Assembly: GCA_050486405.1 (NCBI GenBank)
Contig: JBJHDF010000004.1
Span: 132,437 to 196,436, forward strand
Source: JBJHDF01 sp050486405
Lineage (GTDB): Bacteria; Pseudomonadota; Gammaproteobacteria; Pseudomonadales; Cellvibrionaceae
Direction: 5' to 3'
Length of the DNA: 64,000 bases
Positions 58,599 to 64,000 of the stretch are shown here, one piece after another. Below the pieces are notes generated by a model. It did no database searches. It saw nothing but the letters and a program-made list of their open reading frames with translations, and was not told the origin of the DNA. Each line of letters starts with the position of its first letter. Position 1 is the stretch's first letter. Made by a program: the position numbers and the translations under genes.

Positions 58599-60281
58599 AT
58601 GCTCACCCATCTCAGCGTGCAGAACTTTACCCTGGTGGATCACCTGGAGCGGGATTTCCGGCCGGGTATGACGGTAATCACCGGCGAAACCGGGGCCGGC
58701 AAGTCCATTGTGCTGGACGCCCTGGGCCAGACCCTGGGCGACCGGGCCGACCCCCAGCGTGTGCGCCCGGGCGCCAGGCGGGCCGACATCCACGCCACCT
58801 TTGATATCAGCAAGCTGCGCCGCGCCCAGCGCTGGCTGGAAGAGCAGGAACTGCAGCAGCCGGAGCAGCCAGGCGAGTGCCTGTTGCGCCGCACCATCGG
58901 CGCCGACGGCCGCTCCCGGGCCTATATCAACGGCCAGCCGGTCACTCTGGGACAACTGGGCACCCTGGGCGAGATGTTGATCGATCTGCACAGCCAACAC
59001 GAGCACCAGTCCCTGCTGCGCAAGGACACCCACCGCCGTCTGCTGGATGACTTCGGCGGCCAGACCACCCTGGCGCGGGAGGTACGCGAGAGCTGGCGTC
59101 ACTGGCAGGAGCAACTGGCGGAGTACACCCGGCTGCGGGATAACGCCGATGAAGTGAGCGCCCGCTATCAGCTGCTGAGCTACCAGGTGGAGGAACTGGA
59201 ACAACTGGCCCTGGGAGATGGCGAACTGGAGGAACTGGAGCGCGAGCAGCGTAGCCTGGCCAACGCCGAAGAGATACTGCAGGGCAGCCAGCAACTGGCG
59301 GCCCTGTGTGGCGACGACGAGCAGGGGCTGACCATCGGCCTGCACCGGGCCCTGCACCTGTTGCGGGAGTTACCGGAGAAGTCCCCGGCCCTGACCGAGG
59401 CCGAGCAACTGCTCGCCAGCGCCCAGATCCAGGTGGAAGAGGCCCAGCGCGAGATAGAGCGGCATCTGGACGACTTCACTCTGGACCCCCAGCGGCTGGC
59501 GGAGGTGGAGGAACGACTGTCCGCCGTTTACAACATCGCCCGCAAACACCGGGTAAGCCCAGCCGAGCTGCCCGAACTGACCCGCCAGCTCAGCGACGAA
59601 CTGCAGTCACTGCGGGGCGGCGACGCCCGGCTGGAAGCTCTGGCCGCTGCTGTATCCCAGGCCGAATCCGGCTACCGGACCCTGGCCGAACGCCTGTCCA
59701 CCGCCCGGCGCAAGGCCGGTGAACGCCTGGCCCGACAGGTCAACAGCCAACTGAAGGCACTGGCCATGGAGTCCGCCCGGCTCACTGTGGCCATCGGCGA
59801 GGACAAACCCGGCCTGCACGGCCTGGAGGACATCGAATTCCTGATCGCCACCAATCCGGGCCAGTCGCCCCGCCCACTGAACAAGGTGGCCTCCGGCGGC
59901 GAACTGTCCCGTATCAGCCTGGCGATCCAGGTGGTGACCGCCCAGACCTCCGCCACCCCCACCCTGGTGTTCGACGAGGTGGACGTGGGTATCGGCGGCG
60001 CCACCGGCGACGTGGTGGGCAATCTGCTGCGGCAATTGGGGGAGCGCGGGCAGGTCATCTGCGTCACCCACCTGGCCCAGGTAGCCAGTAAAGGTCACCA
60101 ACACCTGCAGGTGCAGAAAACCACCCGCAAAACCAGCGCCGCCACCACCCTGGTGGAGCTGAGCGGCGACACCAGGGTGGAGGAGATAGCGCGGATGCTG
60201 GGGGGAGCGGATCTGACGGAGCAATCCCTGGCCCACGCCCGGGATATTCTGGGGAAAAGCCCTACTTCTTCAGCGGCTTGA
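58599..60281 (+). CDS. recN: DNA repair protein RecN
   Basis: 560-residue SMC-like ATPase that holds broken DNA ends together. Walker A VITGETGAGKSIVLDAL at the N-terminus, central coiled coils (about 155-370), the signature KVASGGELSRISLAI and Walker B PTLVFDEVDVGIGG at the C-terminus. Its last 20 bases overlap the fur gene on the other strand. A GGAGG-like site precedes the ATG. Confidence 0.97.
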   Translation: MLTHLSVQNFTLVDHLERDFRPGMTVITGETGAGKSIVLDALGQTLGDRADPQRVRPGARRADIHATFDISKLRRAQRWLEEQELQQPEQPGECLLRRTIGADGRSRAYINGQPVTLGQLGTLGEMLIDLHSQHEHQSLLRKDTHRRLLDDFGGQTTLAREVRESWRHWQEQLAEYTRLRDNADEVSARYQLLSYQVEELEQLALGDGELEELEREQRSLANAEEILQGSQQLAALCGDDEQGLTIGLHRALHLLRELPEKSPALTEAEQLLASAQIQVEEAQREIERHLDDFTLDPQRLAEVEERLSAVYNIARKHRVSPAELPELTRQLSDELQSLRGGDARLEALAAAVSQAESGYRTLAERLSTARRKAGERLARQVNSQLKALAMESARLTVAIGEDKPGLHGLEDIEFLIATNPGQSPRPLNKVASGGELSRISLAIQVVTAQTSATPTLVFDEVDVGIGGATGDVVGNLLRQLGERGQVICVTHLAQVASKGHQHLQVQKTTRKTSAATTLVELSGDTRVEEIARMLGGADLTEQSLAHARDILGKSPTSSAA

Positions 60282-60672
60282 CGTACAGCACCAAACTGTG
60301 GTCTTCCAGGCTGTACCCGTGGTCCCTGGCGATCTTCTTCTGCAGCGCCTCGATTTCCTCGTTGTGGAACTCAATCACCGCGCCCGTGTCCATGCAGACC
60401 ATATGGTCGTGGTGGTCACCCCGGGAGATTTCGAACACGGAGTGACCACCGTCGAAGTTGTGGCGATCCACCAGCCCGGCGTTCTCGAACTGCGTCAACA
60501 CCCGGTAGACGGTGGCCAGACCGACGTCATCACCGGCCTCCATCAGGGCCTTGTAGACGTCCTCGGCGCTCATATGGTGCTGTTCGCTGGACTCCAGGAT
60601 CTGCAATATCTTCACCCGTGGCAGGGTGACCTTGAGCCCGGCTTTGCGCAGTTCCTGGTTTTCATCGGCCAT
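60262..60672 (-). CDS. fur: Ferric uptake regulator Fur
   Basis: 136-residue iron-responsive repressor: winged helix (LKVTLPRVKILQILE, ATVYRVLTQFENAGL), metal sites GGHSVFEISRGDHHDHMVCMDTG with His, Glu and Asp ligands, and a HDHG-type C-terminus. Only one Cys is seen (CMDTG), as in the Pseudomonas form. It is divergent from bamE, an arrangement shared with Pseudomonas (fur-omlA). Confidence 0.97.
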   Translation of the reverse strand: MADENQELRKAGLKVTLPRVKILQILESSEQHHMSAEDVYKALMEAGDDVGLATVYRVLTQFENAGLVDRHNFDGGHSVFEISRGDHHDHMVCMDTGAVIEFHNEEIEALQKKIARDHGYSLEDHSLVLYVKPLKK

Positions 60673-60859
60673 TATTTGCCCCCAGCCCTTCTCAGGGTTT
60701 ACGTCAATCGGGTATTATCCCGGTTCATTTTGATAAGTGGAAGACCTTATGCAAGTCCGTTTCCGCCCTGGGTCGGCGTCAGCTCCGACTCGCGGAGCCG
60801 CAAAATCTCTGCTTTGCGCGTTTGATTTTCGTGGCACCCCCCGCTCTGCTTATATCGCA

Positions 60860-61306
60860 ATGTGGCGCCGTGTTGGCCAACTGTCACTGGTGTCGCTATT
60901 GTTTGTCAGCCTGGCAGGCTGCTCTTACTTCCAGTTCCCCGGGGTGCATCGCATCAATATTCAGCAGGGACATATTATCACCCAGGATATGCTCGACCAA
61001 CTGCAACCGGGCATGACCAAACGGCAGGTGCGTTTCGTGCTGGGCGACCCGCTGTTGCCGGATACCTTCAACGACGACCGCTGGGTCTACTACTACAGCA
61101 TTCGCCGCGGGTCCAGCGGCCACCTGTTCCAGCGCAGCCTGAACGTACATTTTGAAGACGGCGTTATGACCCATTACGATGGCGACTATATTCCGTCCAG
61201 GCCGGGCGATGCGCCGGTTACCGGCGACGCCGATGCGGACCTGCCAACACCGCCCGGTGAAGATGATGACGAACTGGTAGAGCCCCAGCTCCAGGAAATC
61301 TTTTAG
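60860..61306 (+). CDS. bamE: Outer membrane assembly lipoprotein BamE (OmlA/SmpA)
   Basis: 148 residues. Signal peptide ending in the lipobox VSLAGC, then the BamE fold (INIQQGHIITQDMLDQLQPGMTKRQVRFVLGDPLL, DRWVYYYSIR). An acidic C-terminal tail (DADADLPTPPGEDDDEL) is longer than in E. coli. It is part of the beta-barrel assembly machine. The start MWRRVGQLSL was taken because the longer frame precedes the signal peptide; the ribosome site is weak. Confidence 0.93.
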   Translation: MWRRVGQLSLVSLLFVSLAGCSYFQFPGVHRINIQQGHIITQDMLDQLQPGMTKRQVRFVLGDPLLPDTFNDDRWVYYYSIRRGSSGHLFQRSLNVHFEDGVMTHYDGDYIPSRPGDAPVTGDADADLPTPPGEDDDELVEPQLQEIF

Positions 61307-61312
61307 ACGCCG

Positions 61313-61636
61313 CTAGTCTGCCGATTTTGCCGATTTTTCTGCCCGCTTGCGCCGCACTTCCTTGGGGTCGGCGGTGAGCGGACGGTAGATTTCCACCCGA
61401 TCCCCGTGCTGCAGCACATGCTCGTGGGGCGGTTTCAGCCCCTTGGTACCCAGGGCCTGACCAAAGATACCCATGCGGGCTCTCTCCAAATCGATCTCCG
61501 GAAAATACTTGACGATACCCGAGCGCTCTGCCGCCTGAAAGGCAGTGGTGCCGGGCTCCACCAGGATTTCGATGATTTTCTGTTCGTGTGGTAGGGCGTA
61601 GGCCACTTCCACCGCAATTAAATCCAGATCGGACAT
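61313..61636 (-). CDS. rnfH: RnfH-family ubiquitin-like protein
   Basis: 107-residue beta-grasp protein (UPF0125/RatB): LIAVEVAYALPHEQKIIEILVEPGTT-type opening, the DGDRVEIYRPL-like segment HGDRVEIYRPLTADPKE, and a basic tail. The role is unresolved. It follows ratA by 9 bases as in E. coli and converges on bamE. GAGGAACC lies before the ATG. Confidence 0.93.
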   Translation of the reverse strand: MSDLDLIAVEVAYALPHEQKIIEILVEPGTTAFQAAERSGIVKYFPEIDLERARMGIFGQALGTKGLKPPHEHVLQHGDRVEIYRPLTADPKEVRRKRAEKSAKSAD

Positions 61637-61645
61637 GGTTCCTCG

Positions 61646-62089
61646 TTAATCGTCTGTGTTGTAAATGAGCGCCGCGTGGCGGCAGACGGAATCCACCTGG
61701 GCATTGGCGGATGATTCCATCAGTTTGCCCACGGCCGCCCCCAGCAAGCGGTTTTTCAGGGCGAACTCCAGCTTGAACTGAACCTTGCAGCCCTGTTCCC
61801 CCAAAGGCAAAAACAGCCAACTTCCCTCCAGCCGGGAAAAGGGCCCATCCACCAGGCTCATGCTCATCCGCTCTGGACGCTGCAACTGGTTGCGGGTAAC
61901 AAAGCTGTGCTGCATACCCAATTTGCCCAAGGTCAGGCGTGCTTCCAGCCAGCCGTGCCCGCGCTGCAACACCTTCGCTTGCACACAGCCGCTCATAAAT
62001 TCCGGATAACGTTCAATATCGTTGACCAGGTCAAACATCTGTTCCGGCCGATATTGCACCAGGGCCGAACGCTCCACGCGATGAATCAA
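61646..62089 (-). CDS. ratA: RatA/Coq10-type START-like lipid-binding protein
   Basis: 147 residues: VERSALVQYRPEQMFDLVNDIERYPEFMSGC and the C-terminal VGKLMESSANAQVDSVCRHA of the Coq10/RatA family, which binds ubiquinone-like lipids and has been reported as a ribosome-association toxin in E. coli. Here a housekeeping role is as likely. The start is TTG; no ATG lies close in frame. It comes 3 bases before the end of the transporter gene upstream. Confidence 0.93.
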   Translation of the reverse strand: MIHRVERSALVQYRPEQMFDLVNDIERYPEFMSGCVQAKVLQRGHGWLEARLTLGKLGMQHSFVTRNQLQRPERMSMSLVDGPFSRLEGSWLFLPLGEQGCKVQFKLEFALKNRLLGAAVGKLMESSANAQVDSVCRHAALIYNTDD

Positions 62090-62092
62090 GTC

Positions 62093-63475
62093 TCACCCCA
62101 CCCAAAGCTGGGACACCACCGGATAGAGTCCGGCCACCAGCACTATCCACACCGCCAGCGGCGATATGTAACGCAATACGAACAACCAAGCCACGAACAG
62201 TTTGCGGTTTTCGTGATGGAGGGAACGCCGCAATATCTCCGGCCGCATGATCCAGCCGACAAAAATCGCCGTCAGCAAGCCACCCAGAGGCAACAGTATG
62301 TTGGTCACCAAAAAGTCCAGGGCATTGAACGGATTCATGCCCAGCAGCACGGACCGGTCCGCCCAATCATTAAAAGATAGCACTGTCGCCAACCCCAGCA
62401 GCCAGGCCGCCAGCGCAATCAGCAAGGTGGCGCTGATGCGATGAAAGTCAAAGCGCTCGGTCAAATAGGCCACCGGAGGCTCCAGCAATGAAATGGTGGA
62501 ACTCCAGGCCGCCAGGGCCACCAGGGCGAAAAACACCGTGCCAAACCATAACCCCCCCGGCATGGCGCCAAAGGCCACTGGCAGGCTGATAAACATCAGG
62601 CCCGCCCCCTCACCCGGCGCTATGCCCTCAGTGGCAAACACAATGGGAAAAATGGCCAGCCCGGCCACCAGTGCCACCAATGTGTCCAGCGCCGCCACGG
62701 CAAACACCGTCTTGCCGATGGAGGCCTTGCCGGGCATATAGGAGCCGTAGGCCATAATGGCACCCATGGCCAGACTCAAGGTGAAAAAAGCGTGGCCCAG
62801 CGCCACCAGAGCGCCCCGCCAGGACAGATCCTCCGGGGCAAAGTGAAACAGGAAATGGGCGCCCGCAGCAAAATCACCGGCATAAACCGCGTAGCCCACC
62901 ATGGTCAGCAGCAACAGGAACAGCAGCGGCATCAGGATGCGCACCGCCGACTCCAATCCCCGCCTGACACCGAACACCACCACCGCCAGGGTCAGGGCGA
63001 TAAAGGCGGTCTGCCACTGCACCAAACGGCTTCTGTCTTCCAGCAGATCGTCAAAAAGCTCGCCTGCCGCAGTGCCGGTAAGGCCTACAAACTCGCCGCG
63101 CAGGGACGCGGTTACATACTCCAGCGTCCAACCGGCGATAACACTGTAGTAGGACAGAATCAGAAAGCCCGTCAACACACCGCACCAACCGATGCCGGCC
63201 CACGCCGGACTGACCCGGGATTCCCGGCAGGCGCTGCCCATGGCGGTCACCGGATTGGCCCGGCCGCGACGACCCAACAGTACCTCGGCCACCATGATGG
63301 GAATACCGATCAGCGCGATGCACACCAGATACATAAGCACAAAGGCACCGCCGCCGTTTTCACCGGCGATATAGGGAAACTTCCAGATGTTGCCCAGGCC
63401 CACCGCCGAACCCACGGCGGCGAGCACGAAGGTCCCCCGGCGCCCCCAGATGGCGTGTGTATGTTGCCTAGTCAC
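62093..63475 (-). CDS. Sodium-dependent transporter (SNF/NSS family)
   Basis: 460 residues with about 12 membrane segments and the NSS hallmark at segment 1 (FVLAAVGSAVGLGNIWKFPYIAGENGGGAF, the Na+ and substrate site). Segment 6 reads FTLSLAMGAIMAYGSYM. It imports a small amine or amino acid with sodium. The start is GTG. It is inserted between ratA and smpB, which are adjacent in E. coli. Confidence 0.93.
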   Translation of the reverse strand: MTRQHTHAIWGRRGTFVLAAVGSAVGLGNIWKFPYIAGENGGGAFVLMYLVCIALIGIPIMVAEVLLGRRGRANPVTAMGSACRESRVSPAWAGIGWCGVLTGFLILSYYSVIAGWTLEYVTASLRGEFVGLTGTAAGELFDDLLEDRSRLVQWQTAFIALTLAVVVFGVRRGLESAVRILMPLLFLLLLTMVGYAVYAGDFAAGAHFLFHFAPEDLSWRGALVALGHAFFTLSLAMGAIMAYGSYMPGKASIGKTVFAVAALDTLVALVAGLAIFPIVFATEGIAPGEGAGLMFISLPVAFGAMPGGLWFGTVFFALVALAAWSSTISLLEPPVAYLTERFDFHRISATLLIALAAWLLGLATVLSFNDWADRSVLLGMNPFNALDFLVTNILLPLGGLLTAIFVGWIMRPEILRRSLHHENRKLFVAWLFVLRYISPLAVWIVLVAGLYPVVSQLWVG

Positions 63476-63636
63476 CAGAGGTTCTCCACTGTGTGTGCGG
63501 TCTTCGGCAATTGTATCGGCATTGGCGCCACAGCATAACCCCGGAGATAAGGCGACAGGCCCGCGGACAAACCGCTATAATCGCCGCCGGGCCGGAATGC
63601 CGGCGCCTTCATTTACCCGGGAAATTCGCGACTGCT

Positions 63637-64000
63637 ATGGCCAAGAAACAGAAAAAACCCAGCGGCAACACCATTGCGCTGAACAAAAAGGCCAAGTTCG
63701 ACTACCACCTGGAGGATCGGACCGAGGCCGGTATCGCCCTGCTGGGCTGGGAAGTCAAAAGCCTGCGAGCCGGCAAGGTCCAACTCACCGACAGCTACGT
63801 ACTGTTCAAGGACGGCGAAGCCTGGCTGCTGGGTGCCCACATCTCACCACTGACGTCGGCCTCCACCCACTTTGTCACCGACCCCATCCGCACCCGCAAA
63901 CTGCTGCTCAAGCGCAAGGAACTGGCCAAACTGCAACAGGCGGCCGAACAGAAGGGCTACACAGTCGTAGCCACTGCCCTTTACTGGAAAGGGCATCTGG
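63637..64000 (+). CDS. smpB: SsrA-binding protein SmpB (5' part; cut by window edge)
   Basis: 121 residues visible. SmpB binds tmRNA for trans-translation of stalled ribosomes. Family segments are AKFDYHLEDRTEAGIALLGWEVKSLRAGKVQL, DSYVLFKDGEAWLLGAHISP and RTRKLLLKRKELAKL. The C-terminal tail is beyond the window. It is divergent from the SNF transporter. Confidence 0.97.
   Translation, partial: MAKKQKKPSGNTIALNKKAKFDYHLEDRTEAGIALLGWEVKSLRAGKVQLTDSYVLFKDGEAWLLGAHISPLTSASTHFVTDPIRTRKLLLKRKELAKLQQAAEQKGYTVVATALYWKGHL

Noticed and set aside
61646..62089. RatA/RnfH (RatB) as a toxin-antitoxin pair
   Set aside because: Both are conserved housekeeping-type genes in this order across gammaproteobacteria; no antitoxin features are visible.

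Overview
The window is a stretch of high-GC chromosome from a gammaproteobacterium. The core genes and their order (prs-rplY-pth-ychF, fabA-fabB, a Vfr-type crp beside an OsmC gene, dnaJ-dnaK-grpE/recN/fur/bamE/rnfH/ratA/smpB) fit the Pseudomonas/Cellvibrionales side of the class. A secreted GH5 cellulase with two CBM6 modules suggests a polysaccharide-degrading, possibly marine, Cellvibrionales-like bacterium; the genus is inference only.

Layout. 1-9.6 kb: an edge membrane protein fragment, the cellulase, ispE, tRNA-Gln, prs, rplY, pth, a DUF2007 protein with Ca-binding-like repeats, ychF, a TonB-box/Sel1 protein and a lipoprotein. 9.6-15.6 kb: a compact 5.9-kb integrative element in the 3' end of a tRNA-Met(CAT) gene. 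It has 49-bp direct-repeat att sites, a tyrosine integrase, AlpA/HTH regulators, a primase-like protein, a DUF5681 protein and small coiled-coil proteins, with repeated GGTAAGCAT motifs at both ends that look like integrase arm sites. 15.6-24.1 kb: genes of the arsenosugar type (two glycosyltransferases, a VTT-oxidoreductase fusion, radical SAM ArsS) around an oppositely oriented pair, an ATP-grasp protein and a putative papain-like protein; then grxC, which appears to lack an AUG/GUG/UUG start. 24-41 kb: an ABC exporter with a hydrolase and an AAA ATPase, coq7, osmC-crp, fabA-fabB, ispB, a decayed sugar transporter, and a sugar catabolic operon (MFS, Gfo/Idh/MocA, TIM-barrel isomerase).

41.3-54.6 kb is the most unusual region. 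Leftward genes encode the hydrogenase maturation proteins HypF, HypC, HypD and HypE with a SIS protein, an FmdE-like protein, a single-CxxCH secreted protein and an M15 peptidase. Rightward genes encode a [NiFe]-hydrogenase large-subunit homologue that keeps only one cysteine in each metal-binding motif, a 51-aa peptide ending in HCSxT repeats, and a YcaO enzyme. No hydrogenase small subunit, HypA, HypB or maturation endopeptidase gene is present. I read this as a candidate RiPP (ribosomally made, post-translationally modified peptide) system that has recruited the Fe(CN)2CO assembly machinery and a catalytically altered hydrogenase fold.

54.6-64 kb returns to core genes: dnaJ-dnaK-grpE, recN, fur, bamE, rnfH, ratA, an SNF-family transporter and the start of smpB.
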